In this document: positions 18,284-26,837 of the stretch, in pieces
Layout of the letters: each line of letters begins with the position of its first letter
Numbering within the stretch: position 1 is the first letter of the stretch
Assembly: GCA_000752035.1 (NCBI GenBank)
Contig: CCFE01000031.1
Span: 62,001 to 126,000, forward strand
DNA: 64,000 bases
Source: Bacillus rubiinfantis
GTDB lineage: Bacteria > Bacillota > Bacilli > Bacillales > Cytobacillaceae
Direction of reading: 5' to 3'
Made by a program: the position numbers and the translations under genes
Notes under the pieces: model-generated
What the model was told of the DNA's origin: nothing
Databases searched by the model: none
What the model saw: only the letters and a program-made list of their open reading frames with translations

Positions 18284-18697
18284 TTACACCTCGCTTTCTA
18301 TCAAACTGTAGGCATATTCCGCCTGCTTGTATGGGTCGTCATATTTTTGCACTAGAGGTTTTGCTTTGAACTTTATAGGATAATAAGTTTCCGGTTCATC
18401 TTTAGGTTCCCATATCCTTCCTAGCTTTTCTGCTCGTCTTCGCTTTTCTACTTTGGCTTTTTCGAAGGTTTCCCCATCAATAATTGGAGGGTAGAATTCA
18501 TCTCCAAGGTAGTGCTTATTCTGTAACATCTTTCCTGCAGTGGCATGGTAGCAGTCTATGCCAGCTTTTTTAGCGGCACCCTTCAAAGAAAGTCCTGCCA
18601 AGTACCCTGAAAATAATTCTTTTACTTTTTCTGCTGCTATATCATCTACAACAGCCTTTCCATCTTCAATTCTATATCCATAGGGTGTGTGACCCAT
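18284..18697 (-). CDS. Small recombinase-domain protein without catalytic domain
   Basis: 137 residues that resemble only the recombinase domain of large serine recombinases: PYGYRIEDGKAVVDD, FSGYLAGLSLKGAAKKAG, GKMLQNKHYLGDEFYPPII. The resolvase domain and catalytic Ser are missing and there is no zinc ribbon. It sits between two full-length recombinases, abutting the upstream stop codon, so it is cotranslated with them. It is probably an accessory or directionality partner rather than a pseudogene, because the frame is intact and bounded by working start signals (inference). Confidence 0.75.
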   Translation of the reverse strand: MGHTPYGYRIEDGKAVVDDIAAEKVKELFSGYLAGLSLKGAAKKAGIDCYHATAGKMLQNKHYLGDEFYPPIIDGETFEKAKVEKRRRAEKLGRIWEPKDEPETYYPIKFKAKPLVQKYDDPYKQAEYAYSLIESEV

Positions 18698-20263
18698 CTA
18701 ATTCACCAACCTTTCCTTCAATGTGATTCCACATTTTAATTCAAACCCAACTTTCTCTCGTGAAAAGACCATAATCTTTTCTACGTAATTTTCAAACAGC
18801 TCTTCCTCATAGGCTGTAAGCATTTTGGACTTAGTTGCAAACTTAAGCAGACGGTCAACCTCTTCAACTTTTGCAAAATTCCCATTGACGGAACGAGTAA
18901 GTTGATCCTTTTCGACAAGAAGCCTTTCTCTTTCTGCTTCCAGTGAATACTTTTCTTTATTAAACAGAGCAGGTTCCAGATATCCTTTGGCCATTAAACC
19001 CGTCAGCATCTGGCTCTGCTCCATGTTGTTTTCAATCTTAGTTTCCAACTCTTCAATTCTGCGAAAACTTGCTGCATTGTTCTGGTTACGTAACCCATTC
19101 AAAAGTGGTCTTAGTATGAATTTCTGACCGAAAATTAGTTTATTCATCATCGTAACAAATGCAGTCTTTATATCTTCATCTCGAATGAACTGCATAGAAC
19201 ATTCCGTTATATTGCTTATATGCTTACTGCAGCACCAAGCAATGTACTTTCTTGGACCGGATGAATGAATCCGTCTTTTAAAGGTACCGCCACATTCTGA
19301 GCAGATAATTTTGCTAGAGAAAGCATATCGGTTTAGATATTTGCTGTTGCGCTTTTCGATACCTTTTTCCTTTGCTCTCTGATTGAGAACAGCATCCACA
19401 GCTTCAAAGTCTTCATGGCTGATAATTGCCTCATGATGGTTTTCTACTAGGTACATATCTTTCTCACCATAATTGGTGTGCCTATTAAAATGACTGTCAG
19501 TATAAGTCTTTTGCAAAATAACATCGCCAGTATATTTTTCATTGGTCAGAATCCCTCGAATGGTTGTAGCCGTCCAACGGCCACCTCTTTTTGATGGGAT
19601 ACCTTTTTGATTCAAATCATCTGCAATTTTCTGTGTACCTTTGCCCGATAATACTTCTGCAAAAATATACTTCACAACTTCAGCCTGCTTGGGGTTTACT
19701 ATCATTTGACTGCCAATATTTTGATAACCATATGGCGGGTAGGAAATTTTAAAGGTTCCGTTTTGAAATCGTCTTTGAATGGCCCACTTCGAATTTTCTG
19801 AAATGGAAATTGACTCACTTTCTGCAAGCCCACTTAAAATAGAGAGCATCAATTCACTTTCCATTGAACCCGTATTAATATTTTCCTTCTCAAAATAGAT
19901 ATGAACCCCAAGGCCTATCAGTTTTCGAACCATCTCCAAGCAGTCTGTAGTATTTCTCGCAAATCGGCTGATGGACTTTGTAATGATTAAGTCAATTCTC
20001 CCAGTTTCACAGTCTGATAACATTCTAAGCAGGTCAGAGCGGTTTTCCTTTTTCGTGCCACTGATTCCCTCATCATAATATAGGCCTGCATATACCCATT
20101 CTGGATTCGCCTTTATGTAGGTCTCATAATGGGCCTTTTGTGCTTGCAAGCTGACTAGCTGTTCATTACTATCTGTTGAAACTCGGCTGTAGGCAACTAC
20201 TCGTGTTTTTGGCTTAATAAAAGAGTTGGCTAGATTTCCTTCTATTTTCGTTATCTTTTTCAT
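18698..20263 (-). CDS. Large serine recombinase B
   Basis: A 521-residue serine recombinase with nucleophile Ser29 in YSRVSTDSNEQ, the SISRFARNTTDCLEM helix, the PPYGYQNIGSQ recombinase domain, a zinc ribbon (CSECGG, later CS and C) and a C-terminal coiled coil. It is clearly paralogous to recombinase A in order of domains but quite different in sequence. AAGGAGGTGAGAGG before ATG 20263 fixes the start; an in-frame GTG at 20290 is upstream. It leads the three-gene recombinase operon. Confidence 0.92.
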   Translation of the reverse strand: MKKITKIEGNLANSFIKPKTRVVAYSRVSTDSNEQLVSLQAQKAHYETYIKANPEWVYAGLYYDEGISGTKKENRSDLLRMLSDCETGRIDLIITKSISRFARNTTDCLEMVRKLIGLGVHIYFEKENINTGSMESELMLSILSGLAESESISISENSKWAIQRRFQNGTFKISYPPYGYQNIGSQMIVNPKQAEVVKYIFAEVLSGKGTQKIADDLNQKGIPSKRGGRWTATTIRGILTNEKYTGDVILQKTYTDSHFNRHTNYGEKDMYLVENHHEAIISHEDFEAVDAVLNQRAKEKGIEKRNSKYLNRYAFSSKIICSECGGTFKRRIHSSGPRKYIAWCCSKHISNITECSMQFIRDEDIKTAFVTMMNKLIFGQKFILRPLLNGLRNQNNAASFRRIEELETKIENNMEQSQMLTGLMAKGYLEPALFNKEKYSLEAERERLLVEKDQLTRSVNGNFAKVEEVDRLLKFATKSKMLTAYEEELFENYVEKIMVFSREKVGFELKCGITLKERLVN

Positions 20264-20324
20264 CCTCTCACCTCCTTCTTGGTAGGTCACATATTACCTC
20301 TGAAACCCTTATATATCAACGATT

Positions 20325-20561
20325 TCAGGGCATTATCTCAGCTAAAAAAGGGGGGGAAGTTTGTCGGTTTAATGCGTCTATTTTGTTGAATTCCACTTCA
20401 GTTATTAAGCCTTTTTCGAGCATCTTTCTCAGCAATTTTTCTGCCTGGATATAATCAAACTCACATTGTAACTGTTCCTGTGATACTCTCTTTAGTGCGG
20501 TGCTGTTTTCTATAGCCTCATCTAAGATCTTCGTAACTTTTTTATCCTCATGCTGATTCAC
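20325..20561 (-). CDS. SHOCT-like small conserved protein
   Basis: A 78-residue acidic protein. The segment CEFDYIQAEKLLRKMLEKG, followed by LITEVEFNKIDALNRQ, is the SHOCT-like pattern (a short helical oligomerisation motif) and ends with the FLAEIMP tail often seen in proteins placed beside serine recombinases of mobile elements. The start is GTG 20561 with GGAGGTGATTCC upstream. The 39-bp repeat unit 1 lies just before it. A role in recombination is inferred from position only. Confidence 0.65.
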   Translation of the reverse strand: MNQHEDKKVTKILDEAIENSTALKRVSQEQLQCEFDYIQAEKLLRKMLEKGLITEVEFNKIDALNRQTSPPFLAEIMP

Positions 20562-20574
20562 TAGGAATCACCTC

Positions 20575-20613
20575 CTACCTAATAGCCGTGGGAACAGGTC
20601 GAAGTTGAGGATT
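20575..20613 (-). repeat. 39-bp repeat, copy 1
   Basis: One of three ungapped 39-bp copies (others at 53500 and 59760). All contain CTAYCTAWTAGCC at one end and GTTGAGGATT at the other. On the minus strand each can encode NPQ...P...A.R followed by TAG. Confidence 0.7.
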
Positions 20614-20637
20614 TGTAGAATTTAATTAAATCAAGGC

Positions 20638-20676
20638 ATAAAAAAAGAGCCTGCAAGGGAAGAACCCTCACAGGCT
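20638..20676 (-). terminator. Terminator after the lysis genes
   Basis: Minus-strand AGCCTGTGAGGG pairs with CCCTTGCAGGCT (20676-20648) and is followed by CTTTTTTTATG. It ends the late operon. Confidence 0.8.
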
Positions 20677-20758
20677 ACTTAAATTTAATAGTTTAATATT
20701 TTATTTGGGAGGCTTGATGAAATTTAAGAAATACTGTTTTTTTACCTGCTCTATTTGA

Positions 20759-21460
20759 TTAATCATACTTAATAAATGCATCCGTAAAGCCTGCCTTCTT
20801 AGCTTTGGTAAGCTGTGCCTCAGCATTTGCTTTGTCCGAATATGCACCGATCTGCACACGGTAATATTTCTTTGTCACCGGCCCTGCTGGTTTATTTTCT
20901 GTGCTAAGTAACTTCTTCACATCCGCTCGAAAGGTGTCCATACTCTTCCCATGTTTAGGAAACCAGTGCATCACATCCCCATGGTTACTGGCAATGCCTC
21001 GTTTATAACCTTCGCTGTGACAGATGATATCCTCCTCACTAAACCCATAGAGTTTGCAAAGATATACACAAAGCTCTACAGCTTCCTTATAAACGGCAGA
21101 AAAATACGAGGCATCAGTTAGACCGTCCTCGCAGATTTCAAATCCAATATGAGTATTATTCGCCGTTCCGCCAGCATGCCAACCTCGGTGATTCCAAGGC
21201 AATGTTTGATAGGTAGCAATAGAGCCATCTGCTAATTTACCAATAAAGGCATGAAAACAAACTTGACGACCCCCAGGTTTATCTTGATTCCAATGGTTGT
21301 TGTACTGGTTCTTTCCTAACAAACCGTCATCTGGTCCAACATATCGCTTAAGCCACGGGTTGTTGGCCCCAGTTGAGTGAACCATGATACCCTTCGGTTT
21401 TATTGTTTTACCTGCTTTATAGCAGGCATTGTTCGTAAGTATTAGTTTGCGTAACTTCAT
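20759..21460 (-). CDS. Phage lysin: N-acetylmuramoyl-L-alanine amidase with SPOR domain
   Basis: Endolysin that cleaves the amide bond between muramic acid and the stem peptide at the end of infection. The amidase_2 domain shows the zinc ligands in GIMVHSTGA, WNHRGWHAGG and the HGDVMHW region. The last about 45 residues (KKYYRVQIGAYSDKANAEAQ, LTKAKKAGFTDAFI) form a SPOR-type peptidoglycan-binding repeat. The start at 21460 has AGAGGTGATTTTA upstream. It is the last late gene, immediately after the holin. Confidence 0.9.
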   Translation of the reverse strand: MKLRKLILTNNACYKAGKTIKPKGIMVHSTGANNPWLKRYVGPDDGLLGKNQYNNHWNQDKPGGRQVCFHAFIGKLADGSIATYQTLPWNHRGWHAGGTANNTHIGFEICEDGLTDASYFSAVYKEAVELCVYLCKLYGFSEEDIICHSEGYKRGIASNHGDVMHWFPKHGKSMDTFRADVKKLLSTENKPAGPVTKKYYRVQIGAYSDKANAEAQLTKAKKAGFTDAFIKYD

Positions 21461-21491
21461 TAAAATCACCTCTAATCAAATATTAATTCAA

Positions 21492-21932
21492 TCATATTCC
21501 ATCACCAGGCTTAGGCGGTTCCTTATCACGTCCATGTAGTTTCTGTAGAACCGATTTTAGGTTTTCTGGGATAGGCAGTCCAATATGTCCAGCATTCTCC
21601 AAAATGGATACTCCTTCATTACTTAGGTAGAAAAAGATTACTGCTGTTCGTAAAATGCCACTATTTTCTCCAATACTAACCAAAATTTGTGTATCGATAA
21701 TATGAGCGATTCCTACCATTATAAAGATGAGCACCTTTTTGAAAATTCCCTTAGCACCGATTTCGCTACACAGTTTTTTATTCGCAATTGCACAAAGGAC
21801 ACCTGTCAGATAATCGATGACCACGAAGGCTACCAGTGCATAGAGAAATCCATCATAACCGCCGAGAAACCATCCGAAAAATCCACCGGCAGCGGCAAAA
21901 GTCAGCTGTATCCAATTCCAAGTCTCTTTCAT
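21492..21932 (-). CDS. Phage holin (holin_4 / toxin-secretion type)
   Basis: A 146-residue membrane protein with about three to four hydrophobic segments (AAAGGFFGWFLGG, LYALVAFVVIDYLTGVLCA, KVLIFIMVGIAHIID, TAVIFFYLSNEG). DYLTGVLCA and the SNEGVSILENAG segment are typical of the phage holin_4 family. It makes the membrane lesion that releases the lysin. ACGGAGGTG before ATG 21932 fixes the start. It overlaps neither neighbour and sits directly upstream of the amidase gene. Confidence 0.85.
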   Translation of the reverse strand: MKETWNWIQLTFAAAGGFFGWFLGGYDGFLYALVAFVVIDYLTGVLCAIANKKLCSEIGAKGIFKKVLIFIMVGIAHIIDTQILVSIGENSGILRTAVIFFYLSNEGVSILENAGHIGLPIPENLKSVLQKLHGRDKEPPKPGDGI

Positions 21933-22007
21933 TAAAAACACCTCCGTTTCGAGTATTTGTATATAGAAAAGCACCCCTGCAAATTGCAAGAGCGCTGAAT
22001 TTTATCT

Positions 22008-22592
22008 TTATATTATTTGAATTAGGTCATGAATTTGTTGCATTACATCTGCCCTTGGTCTTCCTGTACCAATAGGTAGCCATGTGACAGGTGGTATATC
22101 GAATGCCTGGGAGGAATCAAAACTATTAACCATTATAATAATCGCATCAATAGCTTTGCGTATTTCAACGATATGAAATGGCCAATTCTTAACAGCTGTC
22201 TTTCCTGCGATGATATCCTCTTTCCAAGTTGCAGGGGACAGATTGTAATAGCTACGAATCCTGTTTATAGCAGTTCGAAGCGTCTGAATATGCGCTGCCT
22301 TTACATGTGTCACATTAGCGGTGATGATTTCAAAAGGTAATGCTAAAATCGTGAAGGTACGAACAACTTCTGTGCTTGCTGATTCGATATCACTGTCAAG
22401 ACAACGGAAGGTAACCGTATGATTTCCTGCAGAAAGCGGTTCTGCTTGGTAAATTGTCTTGACCCCATTACCAAGATAGCCGCTTACAGAAAACCGTTCA
22501 GGATTGTCTACGCTATTTTGCCATGGACCAGAGTCAATTTTTACCTCCACTATTTGTGTTTGTCCATCTGGTTCAATTCCTGTTTTGATCAT
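22008..22592 (-). CDS. C-terminal part of the tail protein, probably read by -1 frameshift
   Basis: The 194 residues begin in the middle of a beta-rich tail-protein module (IEPDGQTQIVEVKIDSGPW, then AGNHTVTFRCLDSD). A second half of helical segments follows (HVKAAHIQTLRTAINRIRSYY, HIVEIRKAIDAIII). There is no ribosome binding site before its ATG. The same frame continues upstream as FTYNPTPRF and joins the preceding gene at a T_TTT_TTA heptamer. The sense of the joined protein is continuous, so I read this as the -1 extension of the fibronectin-like protein, not a separate gene. Confidence 0.6.
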   Translation of the reverse strand: MIKTGIEPDGQTQIVEVKIDSGPWQNSVDNPERFSVSGYLGNGVKTIYQAEPLSAGNHTVTFRCLDSDIESASTEVVRTFTILALPFEIITANVTHVKAAHIQTLRTAINRIRSYYNLSPATWKEDIIAGKTAVKNWPFHIVEIRKAIDAIIIMVNSFDSSQAFDIPPVTWLPIGTGRPRADVMQQIHDLIQII

Positions 22593-24364
22593 AAAACGTG
22601 GTGTAGGGTTATAAGTAAAAAATTGCCAGACATTGGACAGTCCACTACCGGTGCTGCAGGAGGGCTGTTTTTCTTAACCGTGTTGCTAACTACAAAGGCA
22701 GACACTGCATCAAGTGCATCTGTAACACTGATTCGATAACGGGTATACCGACCAGCTATCTGTGAAGCATTTACCTGAAGGCTACCTGAAGTATTGCTTG
22801 AAATAATAGTCGTCAGTGCTACGTATGCCGACCAATTCACACCATCTGTCGATATAGACTGTTGTATGACATACTGCTTAATCGCACTGGTTCCAGGTAC
22901 CGTCCCACTCCATGAAAGATTTATTGTATTAGCTTCATATATAGGAGGGTTTGCCGAAAAAATAGTTGGCGGGATCGGTAGTATATTTTTACGTACAGTA
23001 TTGCTGGAAATAGTCCAGTCTGAGTAATAAACCTCCCCAGCCGTACCTCGAGTTCTTATTCGGAACCGACGATAATGACCACGTGTAGCAGGTGGACTGA
23101 CATTTAAAATACTGCTTGTTGCAGAAGTATTGACTATCGCCAATGCCAACCAGGCACCCCAATTGCTATTATCAGGCGAATCACTATATTGTATTTCGTA
23201 GGATGTAATGGCATTGCCTGCGCCGCCAGATGCTCCGCTCCAAGAAAGAGTAACATTTCCTTCAGATAATGTTGCGCTTACCGTACAAACGGTCGGTGCC
23301 GCACAAGCTGTGACATTACAATAGATACTATTGCTGACTTTCTCTATTGAATAAACATCCAATGTGTCGATTGTCCAAATACCAAATTGTGTGTATGTTC
23401 CTGGAGTCCTCGATACAGTTGGGTTATAACTACCACCGCTTGCCGCCAATGTCAGTATGGTTAACACATTCCATGTACTCCATGTGCTGTTATCTGTGGA
23501 TGTGCGGCTGGCAATTTGATATCCCTTAATTGGACTCGTACCGCTTGACGCCCCGCTCCAAGAAAGTGTGATCGTCTCATCACTATATGCTGCCGGGGAG
23601 GCAACAGCTGTCGTTGCTGGCTTTGGCACAGTATTTCTACGGACGCTGTTTGTGGACACTTTCCAGCTAGAGTAATAACTAGCGCCTGCTGTACCACGGG
23701 TTCGTACCCGAAATCTACGGTAATTACCTCGGGTAGGAGGTGATGCAACCGATACACTACCACTTGTCGCTGTGGTGGTCACTGTGGTCAGAGCAGTCCA
23801 TGCTCCCCATGTGACGTTATCTGCAGAGTCACTATATTGAATTTCGTAACTGGAAATCGTATTATTGATGCCTCCAGAAGCCCCACTCCAAGAAAGGGTC
23901 ACATTGCCTTCCGCAAGTAGCGGAGAAACCGTACAAGCTGTCGGAGCTCCACAAGCCGTAGTAAGCAATGGAGCACTTAGTACCGTATAGCTTGAATTGG
24001 TAATCACACCAGAGGATAATGGTAATCGTCCATCAGATACCACTTTGAATGTGACTGGCTGGGTTGCATTACCTGTAGTAGAAGCACATGTCACCGAAAC
24101 ATATCTAATCCTTGGTGTGGTCCCTTCCCAGTTATCTCCGTCTGCCGCTTTAATACGCACTTGTGAAGAAGATCCATTTACAGTCATAGTGCAAAGCAAT
24201 GCATAACCACTACGAATAAAGGAACCTGATGAACCTAACGCAGCGGATATGGTGAAGTTGTATGTCATCTGACTATTATTAGGTCGGCTTTTAGTATAAG
24301 TAATCGTGTAATGAACGGTCGGGCTAGAACCCGCCTGCAAAGTTATACCGTTAATATCCGCCAC
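22589..24364 (-). CDS. Phage tail protein with four fibronectin-type-III-like repeats
   Basis: A 591-residue structural protein. Residues 1-145 form a beta-rich N-terminal domain. Four repeats of about 100 residues follow, each with a NVTLSWSGASG- or TINLSWSG-type core, an SYEIQYS-type strand and an RGNYRRFRVRTRG- or YTRYRISVTD-type strand. Repeats 1 and 3 are closely alike, as are 2 and 4, so a two-domain unit was duplicated. The zero frame ends nine codons after a slippery heptamer with out-of-place residues (LLITLHHVL), while the -1 frame continues sensibly. Likely part of the tail tip or side fibre. Confidence 0.75.
   Translation of the reverse strand: MADINGITLQAGSSPTVHYTITYTKSRPNNSQMTYNFTISAALGSSGSFIRSGYALLCTMTVNGSSSQVRIKAADGDNWEGTTPRIRYVSVTCASTTGNATQPVTFKVVSDGRLPLSSGVITNSSYTVLSAPLLTTACGAPTACTVSPLLAEGNVTLSWSGASGGINNTISSYEIQYSDSADNVTWGAWTALTTVTTTATSGSVSVASPPTRGNYRRFRVRTRGTAGASYYSSWKVSTNSVRRNTVPKPATTAVASPAAYSDETITLSWSGASSGTSPIKGYQIASRTSTDNSTWSTWNVLTILTLAASGGSYNPTVSRTPGTYTQFGIWTIDTLDVYSIEKVSNSIYCNVTACAAPTVCTVSATLSEGNVTLSWSGASGGAGNAITSYEIQYSDSPDNSNWGAWLALAIVNTSATSSILNVSPPATRGHYRRFRIRTRGTAGEVYYSDWTISSNTVRKNILPIPPTIFSANPPIYEANTINLSWSGTVPGTSAIKQYVIQQSISTDGVNWSAYVALTTIISSNTSGSLQVNASQIAGRYTRYRISVTDALDAVSAFVVSNTVKKNSPPAAPVVDCPMSGNFLLITLHHVL
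22616..22622 (-). promoter_or_regulatory. Probable -1 frameshift site T_TTT_TTA
   Basis: In the zero frame AAT TTT TTA gives the X_XXY_YYZ heptamer T_TTT_TTA. Slipping back one base gives TTT TTT ACT TAT and enters the frame of 22008-22592. A plain mutation or sequencing error in the T6 run is the alternative. Confidence 0.5.
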
Positions 24365-24377
24365 TTACATTCACCTC

Positions 24378-24881
24378 CTATTCATAAACAGCCGAAACTA
24401 ACGAATTTACCAACCCACAAAGACTAGTATTCAGTCGGGTATCTATAATGTTATTTGCTGAAATCGATGTAGCAGCCGAAGGTACTAAAACATCAGCAAT
24501 GCCAAGTTCATAGATATCGCTTGTTCTTGTCAACTCTGGGGCTGTGGGTGTTGCTGTAGGAGTACCCGTGACAATGGCAAGCTGAATGCTCCTCGTAATT
24601 TGACTTAACCTAAGCACAACCCGGTCTATGCGAGGATTACTTCCGTCTGCTGTAGCAAGGGGTTTATTTAAAACATCCGTATTTTCATATCTATATCCAT
24701 TAATCCATGCACTGCCCACTGCTATGCTCACTGCCAACCCAATCCCAGGAGACACCAAAAGGTTTGTTGGTGTCGCATAAAATATGCCGTTCGAGACAAG
24801 ACTTCCAAAATATGAAGCAAAGTCCGTTGCATCATAGACTCTATCTCCATCGGATGAGTTAAAAAATCCACTTTTCTCCAT
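24378..24881 (-). CDS. Phage baseplate / receptor-binding-region protein
   Basis: 167 residues beginning SGFFNSSDGDRVYDATDFASYF, a pattern I associate with tail-tip structural proteins of Gram-positive siphoviruses. A Gly/Ala-rich stretch (GIGLAVSIAVGSAWINGYRY) and an NPRIDRVVLRL strand follow. The end is rich in Thr, Pro and Ala (TPTATPTAPELTR). No enzymatic motif is visible. It lies between the Gp37-like tail protein and the fibronectin-like protein, so a baseplate-attachment role is likely from position. Confidence 0.6.
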   Translation of the reverse strand: MEKSGFFNSSDGDRVYDATDFASYFGSLVSNGIFYATPTNLLVSPGIGLAVSIAVGSAWINGYRYENTDVLNKPLATADGSNPRIDRVVLRLSQITRSIQLAIVTGTPTATPTAPELTRTSDIYELGIADVLVPSAATSISANNIIDTRLNTSLCGLVNSLVSAVYE

Positions 24882-24897
24882 AAATCCTTCCCCCCCT

Positions 24898-26835
24898 TTA
24901 AATGGCTTTTGTGTACTCTATAACCACATAGCCTGTATATGCTGTTCTATCATTTCCTGGTTCGACGACAATGTCGGTCAAATTCGCAAAGAGTCCGATT
25001 TGCGATGCGAAGTTGTTGTACCGAGCAAGCGGCAGTGGTAAGAAGACATTCCCGTTCGTGACAAAACCGGATAGATTGACAACAGTGCTGAGGTTTGCTA
25101 TGCCATGAGGTACATGTTTTGGTGTCGTATCCGTAAGCGAACCCAGATTTATCTCTTTACGATAAATCGTCTTGCCATCAATCCATAGTCGCCCAGTATT
25201 TTGTTCAGTAGTTGAGTAATCGCTAAAGGAGGATACCATCTTGGCAGCTGTAATTGTACGGTCTGCAATTTTCAAGCCAGTGACTGCTCCATTTTCAATT
25301 CTTGCCGTAGTTACAGGCTCGTTATTGATATTTAGCCAGTTAGCTTGACCAGAAGGGTTGTTAAATACGAAAACGGAAATCACATAGAATGTCATGGTAT
25401 TACGAGAAATAAAGAAACCCATCGCCCGCTGAAAGCCATTTCCCGTATTGTCCCCGTTATGCTTTACCAAAAAGACATGGCCGTCGTCACTTGGCTGATC
25501 ACTGAACTTATTGCCACTCCAAGAGGTGAAATAAAAGGCATCTCCAGGGTTCATATGATGCAACGCATATTGACCTATCGATACAGTTCCTCCGCCAACA
25601 TTAATTTCTAGTGCAGGTAGTTTCCCATACAGATTGTTGATAGTAGATGATACGTTGTCTCCTTGAATCTCTGAATCTACCTCCGTCAAGTCACCCAAGG
25701 TTTCCTCTACAGTTCCCAGCGTTTCCTCCACAGTTCCTAAAGCCTGTGCAATTTCGGATATGCCAGTTGGTGCCATTATTGCTGTTTTAACTTCACTCAA
25801 GTCGGAGCGTAATTTTTGTGCTATTGTCAACTCAGCTTTTCCGAACACTACACTGATACTCTGGCCATCTGCGTCATAAGTTTCTTCGACCTCGGTGATG
25901 CGTGTCGTCATGGATACACCCCATGCTTTGGAAATGACTTTGACGGTCTGCCCAAGATCGAAGTCTATTTTATATGTCAAATTGCCGTGTGGATTGACCG
26001 ATGTATCAAATGAATAGCGTATTGCCTGCTCACTCAGCTTACTTTGACCTCGAAAGATTAGTGTATTAATGTAATCTGAACCAAAGTCTTCTGCCCGCAA
26101 ATCCTTAGCATCCACAAAAATCTCGTGTCTTGTCTCACCAGAGCCACTTGTTATAGCTGCAAAGGTTCTGTCTGTACCTTCTCCTTCGCCACCAACGAGG
26201 GCGGTGTTGGCATAATCTCCAGCACTTATTGTATAAATCTGTTCCGTAAGGTTTTCAAACTCCTTAGAAAATACCGCTTGTGACCCTGTTCCCATATACA
26301 ACGCTACAGTAAAAACCCCTGTCGCAGGATTGAACACGGTCTTAATGCCAATATCCGAAGCAACACATAGTTCTGTCACAGCATCCATCAAATTTCGATA
26401 AGATACCTGTGTGCTGATAGGAACATTTAAGTTTGGAGCAGAAAAGGATATGTTCGCAATCTTCCTTGCTACATCAGAAGGATTGATAAGATTATTATTT
26501 AAAAGTTGCTCTACACAAGTAGAAATATCACCAGACAATTTCTCCGTTTGCCAAACAATGCGGCGGGAGAGGAAGGAAGTTGCAAACCGACCACTTGCAG
26601 TAATAATTTCATGCTCGGTTTGAGAAAGTTCCAGATGTTCGATGATCCCGACTTCCTCATCATCATTTTTCCAGATGATATTCCCTTCCTTTAATAGTTC
26701 TGTATTTTCCAAAGTTGCAATCGCTTTTAACTCAAATGAGCCACACTGGGAATAGCGTCTCGTCCAGCGTAAGTACTCGAAGGACTCCACAATGCCCACA
26801 AGATCTCGGTTTGAATTGTAGATATACAGTTCCAT
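24898..26835 (-). CDS. Phage tail protein, siphovirus Gp37-like (tail tip / endopeptidase-type region)
   Basis: A 645-residue protein. The first about 340 residues match the siphovirus Gp37-like pattern (YLRWTRRYSQCGSFEL, DEEVGIIEHLE, FLSRRIVW, DFDLGQTVKVIS), found just downstream of Dit in many phages. A short coiled-coil repeat (GTVEETLGTVEETLGDLTE) links to a C-terminal carbohydrate-binding-like beta region (FYFTSWSGNKF, WLNINNEP). The start at 26835 follows GGGGG with good spacing; a GTG two codons earlier is too close to it. Probably the tail-tip hub protein. Confidence 0.78.
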   Translation of the reverse strand: MELYIYNSNRDLVGIVESFEYLRWTRRYSQCGSFELKAIATLENTELLKEGNIIWKNDDEEVGIIEHLELSQTEHEIITASGRFATSFLSRRIVWQTEKLSGDISTCVEQLLNNNLINPSDVARKIANISFSAPNLNVPISTQVSYRNLMDAVTELCVASDIGIKTVFNPATGVFTVALYMGTGSQAVFSKEFENLTEQIYTISAGDYANTALVGGEGEGTDRTFAAITSGSGETRHEIFVDAKDLRAEDFGSDYINTLIFRGQSKLSEQAIRYSFDTSVNPHGNLTYKIDFDLGQTVKVISKAWGVSMTTRITEVEETYDADGQSISVVFGKAELTIAQKLRSDLSEVKTAIMAPTGISEIAQALGTVEETLGTVEETLGDLTEVDSEIQGDNVSSTINNLYGKLPALEINVGGGTVSIGQYALHHMNPGDAFYFTSWSGNKFSDQPSDDGHVFLVKHNGDNTGNGFQRAMGFFISRNTMTFYVISVFVFNNPSGQANWLNINNEPVTTARIENGAVTGLKIADRTITAAKMVSSFSDYSTTEQNTGRLWIDGKTIYRKEINLGSLTDTTPKHVPHGIANLSTVVNLSGFVTNGNVFLPLPLARYNNFASQIGLFANLTDIVVEPGNDRTAYTGYVVIEYTKAI

Positions 26836-26837
26836 TT

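Noticed and set aside
22700..24000. Repeated DNA segments that might suggest a CRISPR array
   Set aside because: Repeats are long, diverged and in frame; they encode fibronectin-like domains.
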